Positions 38,046 through 49,978 of a stretch of DNA of 64,000 nt are shown one piece after another (the stretch's first letter is position 1; the number at the start of each line of letters is the position of its first letter). Source of the stretch: Zonotrichia leucophrys gambelii (taxonomy: Eukaryota > Chordata > Aves > Passeriformes > Passerellidae); contig NC_088170.1 in NCBI RefSeq assembly GCF_028769735.1, forward strand, positions 53,601,585 to 53,665,584. The letters are read 5' to 3'. The notes below the pieces were generated by a model that had not been told where the DNA came from, ran no database searches, and was given only the letters and a program-made list of their open reading frames with translations. Made by a program: the position numbers and the translations under genes.

Positions 38046-38115
38046 GACCTGGGCAACTTGAAGTGACCCTACTTCAGCAGGGCCTTGGACCAGGTTTCCT
38101 GTCAACCTCAAACAT
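38046..38115 (+). mobile_element. Old CR1 LINE remnant
   Basis: CCTGGGCAACTTGAAGTGAC, CCTACTTCAGCAGGGCCTTG, GACCAGGTTTCCTGTCAACC and TCAAAC follow the CR1 3' region in the forward direction (consensus-like words: TGACCCTGCTTCAGCAGGG, GGTTGGACTAGATGACC, CTTCCAACCTCAACC). The copy is diverged and short. The octamer tail is not preserved beyond AACATTTTGGG. Confidence 0.7.
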
Positions 38116-39183
38116 TTTGGGACATAATGTTAGCACAAAATTTTGCTTGGTAATACCAAAACTCTCTCACATTACAAGTAACAGAAATTAGGCCTTCCCA
38201 TATGCTACAAAATGTACAGTTGCAGGTTTCAGACTTCAGATGATTTTACTAATTATTTGCTCTATCAATGTCAGAATATATAAACAATCTCATAATATTT
38301 CCTGTCATCATCTTTAAGTTAAAATAATGCTCAAGAAGATGCACCTGTGACAGTTCAAGGAAATCAAGTTCAAGGAAACCTTCTTTCCACATAAGGGTAC
38401 ATTGGAAACAGCCATATGAGTTCCCTAAGCAAGAAGGATCATTTATTCTCAGCACTTGTTTGACTCAGATTCTGAAAAGCACAGCTTCTCCTGGGAGCAT
38501 GGAAGAAATCATGGTATAAATCCTACTTCTGCCAAGGACAAGATTTGAGGCTAAAAAACATGACAGTCAGGAAATATTCATTTTTTCTGAGACACATCTG
38601 AAACACGTCTTACTTGTCAAGTGTAGTTATGATAAGATTCTGGTCACACAGGAGTTCTTTCTCTGAAAAAAACCCTACCAATTCATATTAGAGTTGAAAA
38701 CTTCTGCAGTGGCATTACCTTGATTATTTCTCTTACAGCCCAGAAGTAAAAGTAATTAAGGTCTTTTACTGACACAGTGAACCATATCTGCCTTGCAGGT
38801 CACAGTTTGAATTTCTCAGTCTGAATGTAAACAAACACCAACATGAATCCAAAATTTTCTTACCTTGTACTTCACAGTAAGATCTGAGCAATGCATTGCA
38901 GGACAGTGTTCTCCTTTTCATTAATAAATATGTTCTTCTGCCATTAAAATCAATATGAGCTGGAATTAATTTCAGTTGGGCAGCACATTTCTTGGTGATG
39001 CTCTTTGCTGTGGTGGATATTTAATGATCCCTCTGCATATTTCACTCCTTCCATCTTCAACTGATTATTCTGTCTAGCTTGGTAAAAATCTCAGTACAAG
39101 CTGTATTTCTGGGCACCAGAGTTAACTTTGAATGCTAAGATTTCTCTCTCTGTTTTTAAGAATTAAACCTTCTGTTGTATTGG

Positions 39184-39238
39184 GTTTTTTTGTTGTTGTT
39201 GTTTGGTTGGTTGGTTTTTGTTTTTTGGTTTTTTTTTA
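39184..39238. repeat. T/G-rich low-complexity tract
   Basis: Runs of T interrupted by GTT and GGTT units (TGTTGTTGTTGTTTGG, GGTTGGTTGG). Slippage-prone simple sequence. Confidence 0.9.
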
Positions 39239-40202
39239 ATTATTAATAAGATTGTATTGCTTATTAATCAACCCTAAAAGTTATGGGAACTCTTGCAGAA
39301 CATTCCAAGGGCTTCTGTGCAGTAAGAACAGACGTGTCAATAATGACTACCACATTAAATCCAATGGCTTTGCCCACTATTACCCCCCCTTGTCTATAAT
39401 TAATTTTAAAATGACAAATAAAACCCAAAGATATTATTTTTGGTTTTTTGCTTAAGTTCTGGTTCTTCAAGCACTGAAAATAATAGCAAAATTCCCCAGT
39501 TACAATCAGTGAAGTATTTACACTAGCACTGCAGTAGCAGAAAGGGCTTCGGTTGATTTCAGTAGTTCGTTCTTACTTAGACAGAAGATTTCTAACTCCT
39601 GCAATCATCTTTTTGCAAAGACAAAGTGCTCATATTGTTAAGGAAGAGTAAATATCACCACAGACTGAAAAGGATCCCATAACCCAAAAAATATCCTAGC
39701 AATCATTCTACAAAGCAATAATTATGCAAAGTTCAGGGAGTTAATATCATACAGTGTCTAATTCATGGCCAGAGTACAGAAAATTATATTTTTACTCAGG
39801 TTGTGTTTTAAATACAGAAAGATCTGTTTATAATCACATCATAGACAGTCTTGAATTCAAGTCTGTTCATTAGTTCCAGCCATGCATATGGGTAGCCAGC
39901 TTGGGAAAAAATAATTGTCATCTACAGATTATTTCAGATGTGTGTTTAAGTGAAGACTGTTTATACCAAATATACAGGGTCTGAATGCAAACTACAACCT
40001 GTGCTTAAGGCACTTGGCCCACTGGCAGTTTCACCATGAACATGTACAAGCTGATGATTGTGTGAACTTGGAAACAGCGAAATGAGGTACATTGCTGGGC
40101 TGCTCCTGGATGGAGCTACTGACAGAGGCTCTCATAGATCATCACCTACTATAAAAGTCAACAAATTCTCTTTTGATTTATCTAAAGTTAAAATTTTCTT
40201 CA

Positions 40203-40286
40203 TTTTTTTTTTTGGCAGGGGGGAGTGGTTGTGGTTGTTTTGGGGTAGGTGGTTTGTTGGTTGGTTGCTTGCTTGGCTTTTTGTTT
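40203..40286. repeat. T/G-rich low-complexity tract
   Basis: A T run followed by GGCAGGGGGGAGTGG and GGTT/GCTT-type repeats (TTGGTTGGTTGCTTGCTTGG). Several G runs sit together, but their spacing is too irregular for a confident quadruplex call. Confidence 0.85.
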
Positions 40287-42180
40287 ATTGCTCTCTGCAA
40301 TTTACTAACTAAGGCTACCTAACCTAACTTAGCTGTCTGTAGAAGGAAAGTAAATATACAGAAACCTTTTTCTGGCACTGGAAGCAGCTGGCAGATCCTG
40401 GCCAAGAGGTCAAGAAGCTCTCCCAGCCCCCACAGGAAAACTGCCTGCTGCCAACAGTCTGACTGGCCCATGAACATTTCTGTCCTGTGCCCAGGAATTG
40501 CTTAGGGAAATACTGTTTAGCTCAAGCCAAAAACCATGCTGGGGACTGTACCAGCAAATTAATGATGTAGAAAATTTGAGTTCTAGAGCCTGGGAAAATT
40601 TCCTGAGACTGTTTTATTTACAGTGTGGCTGTAGCCTGACCTAGGGGCTTCCTCTAGCCTTTTGCCTCTGTGGAAAAGCCAGGTAAGTTGCTTGATATTG
40701 TGCACTTTAGGCAAACATTGAGCCATATGACACTCCAATTAAATGTAAACATCTGCTGCAGCATCTATTGTTAAGAAACTAAGTAATGACATTTCTTTCT
40801 GTCTTTACCAAAGTGCCAAAACATTGCTGCTTATGGAGTTAGTCTAAAGTGACTGGTGCTTTTCTCAGTGCTTCTGGATCACTTTTCAGAGGCACCTAAA
40901 ACTCTCCATTGTGTCTGCAGGGAGAAGGAGGTTGGTGTTCCTGCTCAGCATGTCACCCAAACTGCGTGCTCCTGTCTGAAATAGCAGCACCACAACTCCA
41001 AGGCACTCTGCCTAGGGATGGCAAATGTTGATCAGAGTCAGCAATATTATACAAATTTATTTGGAAGACTTGAAGCCCAGCATATCACTTCACAGCACTT
41101 ATCAAAATGTGCTAGTCTCCAGTGAAAAATCTGCCCTCCCAAAAGGTACAGCAGAGATCCTTCCCAGGGCTGCTGTGGGACTCGTTTGTTCAGCCTTCTG
41201 AGAGTTGCTGACAGTACACATCCTTCCTGCAACCTGGTACTATAAGGAAGAGTTTAGTTTTCAATTACTTACAATAGTGTAAACATGAGTCACACACAGA
41301 ATCAAAATTAATGTCACTCATAGTCCTTGTTCAGTGTTACATTCCCTGCAAAATGCCTCATGCTGCCAAATGACAAACCCATGTTCAATGCATTGCACCT
41401 GATAATGCAAGCTTTCAAACAGTTTTCTAACTAATTTTAACTGTAAATGACTACAGAAAATAAACTTTGAAATAATTACATTTTTTGCAGCCCAGACTAG
41501 TGCCTAATTATATTCCAAGGAAGTAGTAAACTCTTCTATCACTGATGAATGGTTGGCAACATCGTTTATTTTAATGGATACATATTACTTTGAACTAAGT
41601 CTTTGCCATCTGTTCTGCTCCATAATTAGGAATGTAAAAAGAACATATTTCACAATTACATCACTAAAATGTATAATGTATGTGTCTTTCATGCATATGT
41701 ATGCTCTCTGTACAATGTAATATGCATCTGTGATGGTTTTACCATGTTTCAGAAATAAATCAGGATGGACAGAAGCTACTTAGTCATTATCTAGTCATTT
41801 TCTTGAATGTCAACTTTGTTCACAAAATTCAGGACATTATGGTAGAAAGATTCTACTGTATAAGCACTTTAAACAAGGTAAAAGTAAACATTTAAAAAAT
41901 GGGAATACATCCAATAGAATAATTTTAATTTCAGTGTGTTTAAAAAATAAAATTATCAAGATGTAACTACATTTCTGTAACCATATGTTTCCTGCTGTTT
42001 AATGGATAGCTCTAAAATTTTACTCTAATCACTTGGGATTTATACGAATAGGAAAACTGAAATAATGATTTGTGTAGCATTAGTATACCTTAATGCAAAT
42101 AAGAAATCCTGGGGCAAACTTGCTTCACTTATATTCCTTATAAAAGTAGTATTTTCATACTACTCTGCCCAGAAGAACAA

Positions 42181-42220
42181 GAAGAAGGAGAGAGAGAGAG
42201 AGAGAAAGAAAGAAAGAAAG
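42181..42220. repeat. (AG)n/(AAAG)n microsatellite
   Basis: A pure-purine stretch: GAAGAAGG, then about eight AG units from 42188, then about four AAAG units to 42220. Strand-asymmetric purine tracts like this are length-variable. Confidence 0.95.
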
Positions 42221-45200
42221 ATAATAAATTTTAAAATTTTAATTGTCTTTATTTATTATGACTCATTTCTCTTTTTGCTTGCATGCCTATTGGTGGAGTT
42301 ACTCTTCATCCTTAGCAGAGGATAATCAAACATGGATTCTGCATTCAGCAAAAGTGCCATCAACTGAACAGTATCTGGGAATTTCTTATGCTCAGCTGGA
42401 ATTTGGAAGCTAACAGTTAATTTGTTACAGTTTTCAGTAACAAAGCATTTTAAAATAGACAGTATTAGACTGAAGTTCAACAGAGATTTATAAGTGTTTC
42501 TGCAAAAGCTATGGAAATAATTTTTTAACCATATGCCAACTTCCTAGTGCCATCATGTCCTGAGACTCATGAAGCCAAGTTAAAAACCCTTCTTAGTCCC
42601 ACAAGCCCTAAGTGAGGGTAATAGCGTCATATATAAAGTATCTCCACAGTCCTACTATACTCATGCTCCCATGGAAGGATATCATGATTTTAATATCAAG
42701 TAGAATATTTCAGGTATCAAGTTTCTACCTAACACAGGCAGGACAGCATATGGGAAATGGAACAAGTACATGCATCACAGAAGAACTATGGTACTGTGGT
42801 CATTCTAGGAATCCTTCACACTAAGGATAAACAGTGGAATGAGTCATGCTTTCCACTTCTGCATACTGTGTGTTAACTGTATATTGGAAAGTACCTTGTT
42901 TAGATTGTACCAGAGATTTGGGATAATTCTGTGAGGAATTCTGTCTTATTGTCTCAGCTTGCATGCCATTAGCAGAAAGGCTTGTGCCCCAAAAGAGACT
43001 CATTATGAGAATAAGCCAGTCTCTGGGAATCATGAGCCTTGAGATTGTATCACAGACTGAAGATGACAGCTTACCATATCTTTCCAGTGCCTCTGGATCA
43101 ACCAAGGTCCATGTGTGGGTAACTAGTAGTGCTGTGATTGTGTCTGGTCAAGTGTTGCTCTAAGGTAGTCAAACTGACTGAAATATGAAGTGATAAATAT
43201 CTGAAAAGAAAGCCCCTTAATTTCTGCTACAGAATGGGGGAAAAAAGAGGAAAAACAAAAAAACACAACCCACAACCCATGTTTCCTGTTCAGGAAACAA
43301 TTTGAAAGTGAGGAACAACTGCTGCTGCTCTGAGCAGCGTACTGGGTATGTTGATCATTTCTGACTTCAGCAATCATTGTCAGTGTATCCAAGAGTACCA
43401 TCAACAAGCTCAGGAACATGTGGATAGTTTTGTCTATTTAAAATGGATTTAGGAAGCAGAAGAATTTTCATAATTGGTAGATTACTACCCTGGAGGTCTC
43501 AGATAATTATCTGCTGGGTCATTGTTTAATCTTTTTAAATAGTGCACCTGCAATGCATACTACCTCTCCAGGTGTTGTGCTCTCACATTTTATAAATAGA
43601 GCAGCTGACTCAGTACTACTCCTCTATATTTTCCTCATCACTGATATAAAAGCAAGTATCCCTTACAACCTGTTGCATGGCAGGGTTGAAAGAGTGGTTT
43701 GAAAACCAGCAGAACAAAGGATGAGGTCAGGCAGCATCACGCACAGAATAACTATCTGGAGGTAAAGAGATTTGGGTTCCTGTTTAGACTCTGTCTTTAG
43801 ATTCAAGCTGTTGATCTCAAGGCATCCACTCACTCCTTACCTTTTGTCTCTATTTCTTGTTTTCAGATTAGGGAGTGAATTTCATCTCATTTGGCAAAGG
43901 TGACAGCTGAGAACTGGAAGAGCCCTTTCTCCACACTATGTATTGACTCATTCTGATATTAGAAATTAAGCCACATAAAGCAGCCCCATGGGGCACAAGA
44001 CAGCTACCTTCACTTGGTGCGTGATTTTCTATACACCACAGTCTCCTAGGATTAATTTCCTCTTTTTTACCACTGTTAAAACCAAAACATAAAATTCCTA
44101 TGTTTAGTGGCATTAAGAGCTGGGATGATTTTGATAAGTATTTGCCAACAACTTTAAAATAATAGCTGTGGGTTTCCCAAAACTTCAAACCTGCTGTTTG
44201 CACCTTTCAGAAGTGACAAACAAATAGTATCTTTGGCAAAGGAAGCAGCTCATCTTGCTGACATCTATGTATCAGGGATGGATTTGGGCAAGGGTACTGT
44301 CAGCTTGTAAATGATGCTCAGTTGTCTCTGAAATCACTCACCCTCAAATTAGATTTTTCTAGAGTTTTTGAGGTTTTTGGCCTGTTGAACAGAGTTGGCC
44401 ATAGGAACAGTAATCTAACTCTTCCCAGACTTAGATAAGAGCAACTTTTGTTCCAGTTACTTTTCTTGATGCCATGAAAGATGTAGATCAGAGGCTGTAT
44501 AATTTGCATCACTTTATTTAATGGTGCTCTGGCTACAGGAATTTTACAACAGGTCGGCCCTACAGACCATGTTATACTGTCATAGATTCTACTGTGAGTG
44601 TGTTACACTGACACAGCAGTAATCTTAACTGAGTTAAGACTGGTTAATGAGTGCTGTTCACAAAGGGTTTAATACCTACTACAGCTTATCCCTTCAAACT
44701 GAGACTGAAAAAATTATCCGTTTCATTTTGCAACCATATTAAATTTTTCAAGACTGTTATGCTTCTTTCTGTGACATTTCCTACAGTGTACTATCAAAGG
44801 ACATAATTTTTAAGCAGGAGAAAATATGCAGTTATTTATCAATTCACAGAAATATTGTTGCTAAGAGATTATTGTAAATCACATGCACCTCATGCACATC
44901 TCAGCAGGGGACCCTTGCAAGGTTCCAGGGCTATTGCTGAAATACAGCACTCTAATTAAGAAAATGCTCAAGCTCTGAATATTCCAGAGGTGATTTTCTT
45001 TGTTTTCAGCCATCTTCTTATATTACAAGAAAAATGGTGATTAAATGGGAAACATTTAACTTTAGGGTTAAGAGGATAATCCTACTCTACTTGTTCAGAA
45101 TTCTGCTCAGAATTCTCAGCTCCAGATCACTGGCTGAGCTTGTTCATAATTCTGACTTCCAGATCATTTTTTCTGTTGTCAGTCAATATTTAATCTTGGA

Positions 45201-47440
45201 GACTGATTACAGAACACAGTAGTGAAAACTCTAATGTGAAGTGGCTAGGCTTGTAAATACAGCCCTTTAAAACCTCCTTCCCATTTCTCCTTTAAAATTT
45301 GTCTAACAATACTCTTAATTTTTCTAACAACAAAAGTCATATTAAAACTCTGCTGGAAAACATAGGCACAGACCATAAACTCTCAAGCCTCATTCTTTGG
45401 TATGCGTTTGGTATACATACATAAAAGACTAATAAAACAATTAAAGAGTAGACATAAAATATTTTTATTAAGGTCTTGAACAGAAAAAATCATGTTAAAT
45501 CTCATTTTAATTATTTTAGGCATGACTCTCCAAACTGACTATCCTATCAGCTTTTGGGAGACTATTGTCTTTGGAAAAGACTTGCAAGAATAAATAAATA
45601 AAGGTCACTGAATAAATCCAAAAAACAAAAACAAAAAAGAGTCAAGCTTCTTAAATGTCTACAACCATAGGTTTGACTAAAACTGTGGGATAATGTCTTG
45701 GAGCAGGCAAACACTTTTCTACTGATTTTTTTGAACAGGACAATCTTTGGCAGAGAGGTGAGACAGACATCTGGGGAAAACAATTACATTACAAAGCCAT
45801 TACAACAGGATTCAACAACATCTGGTTGATCCAAGAAAGGTACAAACATGAGGAGAACAAGGTGTGCACAGCTGAGATACTGTTTTGAGCAAAACAACCA
45901 CTGTAGACATGGTTATTCCATTTAAAGAGAAAACTTCTCTATGCTCAGGAAGAGTAAAGTAACACTTCACTAGCCTTTAATCATTACATTTGGATTACAA
46001 CAGCATGTAGCATGAGGAAAAGAAATCAAAACTGACTTTGGTATACAGTTGAGTAACTCAGAGGTTGCTAGCCCAGTCTCTGTCAAAATGACTCCAGTAA
46101 TCCTGTTCAGGGTGGTTATTGCAGGGCGTCTGCTTTCCAAGTACGTGCATTGGTGCTGTGCTACAGACTCACACATATCTGCAAACAATTTCAAATATAC
46201 AGGACTTTTGTCAAGACCTCTGTTCACTGTTTTAACTTATCTGAATGTATGTGTATGTTTTACAAAAAGTCATTTATTAACAACAGGGTGATTTAAGGAC
46301 AGGCTGCAGTCTGAAGTTGCCCTTGCACCTGCAGATTGAAGTTCGACTCTTAATCTTAATTGATAATATTTTGATAGGTGAAGAGCATATATCAGAGTGT
46401 GCATGTACACGTGGGATTTTTAGGACACGAACACAAATCTTCCTGCACAGTTAGAAGTTAAACTGTCTTATACTAGTCCAAATTCTGTCATTATTTTAAA
46501 CTAAAGATCAGATTCCATTGTTTATGCAAAACAATGCCATAGTAATGATGTAACCTGAATGTTAAAAAAGTCAGTTTTAAAACCCAAGATATAAACAGGA
46601 ATATTATCTGAGTTAGACGGTATACAGTGGGGGTTTTCCAGTTTTATGTGTACTTATCTGTGTAACAAATATTACTTCTGCAATTGAACTACTGCCAAAA
46701 ACAGGTAAGAAATTTTCCTACTCTAGATAAGACTTAAATATCAATTTTCTATTTTCTCCATCAAACTGAAGAACATTTTCTCATTCACACAATTCCAAAG
46801 AGATTATGATCGTTCTTCAGTATTTTCAAGTGCTTTTTTTATCACAAAGGTAAATATCCAAAGTTATATATTGATACTTAGCAATAGCTTTGACAAGAAG
46901 CAGAGAGTACAGGAGTGCTTTGTGTTCTACAGCCTTCAAAATCTATTATCAAAAGACAATATTTGAATCACCAGTGCAGTTTTTTGTTATATAATATTAT
47001 ATAAACTTATTAAAGTGACCAAGCTCATCTTAACAGTAGTTCTTTTTTTTGCAACCCAGAAGACTGTCCCAGAGCACCATTCTTTTTTGAAAAAGTTTTT
47101 CTAATTCAAAGTCTAAACTGATTTATGACTTTTACCTTGGGCCATGATCATCCTTATCCCTTTTCCACCCACTAGTAATTAGCTCTTTGATACAAGAAAC
47201 ATTCCAGTCTCCCTTAGATCTTCTTTGGCTAGCCTACATGTAACATGGTGGAGTTTTTCTTACAGTAGCTCTTTATTTCTTCACTTACCCAATTGGCTTT
47301 GTTTGAGCCTTGCTGAAGGAATGACTGCAGCATGAAGTCATTCCATGAGAGACACTGAGAGGAGCAAAAATGCTATAGAAATATTTTCAATGAAAGCTCA
47401 TATTTCCAGGAAAACAAAGTCAATCAAGTGCAATCATATT

Positions 47441-47520
47441 AAAAAAAAAAAAAAAACAAAACAAAAAAAATTCCCCAAAAAACAGCACACAACAAAGAAA
47501 AAATACCCCAAATAAAACAA
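47441..47520. repeat. Poly(A) and A-rich low-complexity tract
   Basis: Sixteen A at 47441-47456, followed by CAAAAC-type units and A-runs to about 47520. No retroposon body was seen to the left, so it is called simple sequence. Confidence 0.85.
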
Positions 47521-48394
47521 TACAAACAAGTTCTCATTTTCTGGTACCCCTAAAACTAGCTAAGCAGTTTCCATGAGGCAATATAATTTCTGCTATTGGG
47601 AAGAATCAGCAAAAAGGAGAGGGCAAAATTTCCACTAGATTTCATGTTCTTCCACATTCTTTTCAAAAAAACCCCCATTCTTTAAAATTTCCTATTTCAG
47701 GATGACATTACAGCAATTTCTGAAGTTTTACAAACTTTTTATGTTTATCTGCCCTATTAAAATAAAAGTATTAACACCTTCACAAGCAAACATTGTTAAT
47801 GTAAAGGAACATCTCCTTTCAAAAGCATTGATGAAGAATACACAATTTCCCTTTCCAGTCCATTTCCCTTTGCCTTATTCTAGCTGTATAAAGGTGGAGG
47901 TGTTGGTCTAAGGTAGCTGGGTAACCAGGCTGCTCCTACAGTCAGAGCAGAGATACACATCTCAGCAGGGCAGTTCAGTAGGTGTATAAAATAAGTGCCC
48001 TAGGCTTTCTCTAGACTCAATGCAAAAAAGACAGACACATTCAAAGATCTACCACAGATGAGGTGAATCTCATTTTCTTTCTTCCACCACCATCTACAAG
48101 GTATAGGAAACTGGACTGGATCGCGAGCTGAACAACAGTGTTCATTAGCAGTTGTTCCAAAATAGCAACCAGAGCAGCATGAATGTAACTCCAGCACAAT
48201 GCAGATCATCATTTGGCCCCCGGTGTTGAGTAACTCCCATACTTTCAAAATGAAACAGTTTGCAAACCACCGAAACTGCAAGCCAAAACTTGCCAGGTTG
48301 GCTTGTCATCAGAAGAGTGGTTGTGGGAAAGTGCTTAGGGAATATAAATCTGCCAATCTATCCTTTTACTCGTAGTAAATCACATCTCTCTCGG

Positions 48395-48440
48395 TGGCCC
48401 TAATATTAATTCTGGTACAGTAATGCAAATTAAGAGGATA
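48395..48440. promoter_or_regulatory. Octamer-containing candidate regulatory element
   Basis: ATGCAAAT, the consensus POU/octamer site, is at 48423-48430, embedded in TAATGCAAATTAAG, which adds TAAT/ATTA half-sites. CCTAATATTAATTCTGG lies about 20 bp upstream. The combination is typical of POU-homeodomain enhancers but could be chance in AT-rich DNA. Confidence 0.2.
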
Positions 48441-48856
48441 TTCCTGCACGAAGAACTGAATTAAACTAAAAGCCTTCAACTTTTCTCCAGTCATATAGTG
48501 ACAGATGCCTGTTTTCATTATAAATGCTTAATTCTTGTAAAAGTAATTTTCTTCATGCAGAAATCCTTTTATGGCAGCATAGTAAACAGTACAGAAATGC
48601 TGCACACACACCATAGTTTGCATATTTAGTTCATTATAATTGCCCCAAAGTCTTTTGGAGAATTCTTTTCCTATATCTTGGCACTATTCAGACTGTGCTC
48701 TCTTGCTTTAAAATTTGAGTTTTGCAACACTTCACATCTATTTGTTGTGCACCCTAGAGTCAGCTTAAAATGTGCAAAGCTTTCATCAAAGTTGGCTTTG
48801 ATTTCTGTTTTAAGTTCTATTTTAGATAAAGCATTACTTCCTGTTTTAAAAATTAT

Positions 48857-48872
48857 ACATATATATATATAT
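48857..48872. repeat. (AT)n microsatellite
   Basis: About eight uninterrupted AT units. Confidence 0.9.
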
Positions 48873-49962
48873 TTGTGCCTTGAGGGATTTTTGTAAGCAT
48901 TGGTGTTAATGAATAATCTGTGTAATTAGAAAATACGTCTTAATTTTTGGCAAATTACTAAATCCCCACTCTTCCTTCTTCATTAAAAGATGAACTGTTT
49001 AGAAATGAAACATTAGAGTATTTACCAACACAATTAAACAGTGTGTAGTGATCTCAATTAGTATATTTTACAAACAGAAAATAGCTTTGACTCTTTGATT
49101 GGCCAACTAGAATTCATTAACATAATTGGCATTCACTAATGGCAAAATTTACAACACAGCAATAATCTACTGAATCTACCATAATACTATGCCAAAAATA
49201 GGAAAAAACAGTCTATTCAATTTATAAGATAAAGATATTCAAAACACAATTCTCTAGACAAACTTTCCTAATTGCCAACTATTTCTTTTCAGGTCATCTT
49301 GCAGGCCATCCCAATGTCAAGTCTGAGAAAATTTCACTCCTTGCAATTCAATAAATGCAAAGTGGTTGTACAGTTTACACAATAAATCAACCTGCAGCAC
49401 ACAGACATGGTATAGCAGACATTTAAATGAGAAGATAGTGTTATAAAACTACCTCTTTAAGTCTCTGGTTTGAGCACTTTCACTCCTCCAGATGACAATT
49501 ATTTAAAAATATTATTTTCTATTCTAAAATCCTCTTAAATTTTGTGGAGTTGAAGGACCTCACTTGATGCAAGACCTTAATGAAACCAGAAGGGTTCTAA
49601 TTCTGATTTGTGCCTTTAAAGATCCTTTGAGTGTCTAAAAAGGGGAGCAGAGACAAACACAAATATCATTTTAAAAAATCCACTATATAACTACACAATA
49701 TCAGATAAATCAGATTAAATGAAGACTAAAAGAAAGAAACATAACTTGTTTGAAACTTGAGCTAGATAGACCCATATTCATACCGACCCAGAAGGTCCTT
49801 TTTCCATATTGTGCTCTGAGAAGAAAAGTATCATTAAAATGAGAAAAAGAGGAGATGATAAGGACAGAAACTTCCTACACCCAGTAGTTTGCTGAGAATG
49901 TGCTGAGGTGGAAAGATTCTTCAAGCGTTAACACATACAGAAAGGGACCCCTTGTTTACAGT

Positions 49963-49978
49963 AAAAAAAAAAAAAAAA
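49963..49978. repeat. Poly(A) tract, 16 bases
   Basis: Uninterrupted run of 16 A; no adjoining retroposon was recognised. Confidence 0.95.

Larger units (their letters stand above)
38116..42180. other. Unique non-coding DNA with T/G-rich simple sequence
   Basis: No gene was recognised. Low-complexity T/G tracts lie at 39184-39238 and 40203-40286. A more GC-rich stretch at 40380-40510 has no recognised family. The rest is AT-rich unique sequence. Confidence 0.5.

Noticed and set aside
46310..46350. Possible tRNA T-arm (AAGTTCGACTC)
   Set aside because: No D-arm, anticodon stem or acceptor stem could be fitted upstream or downstream.
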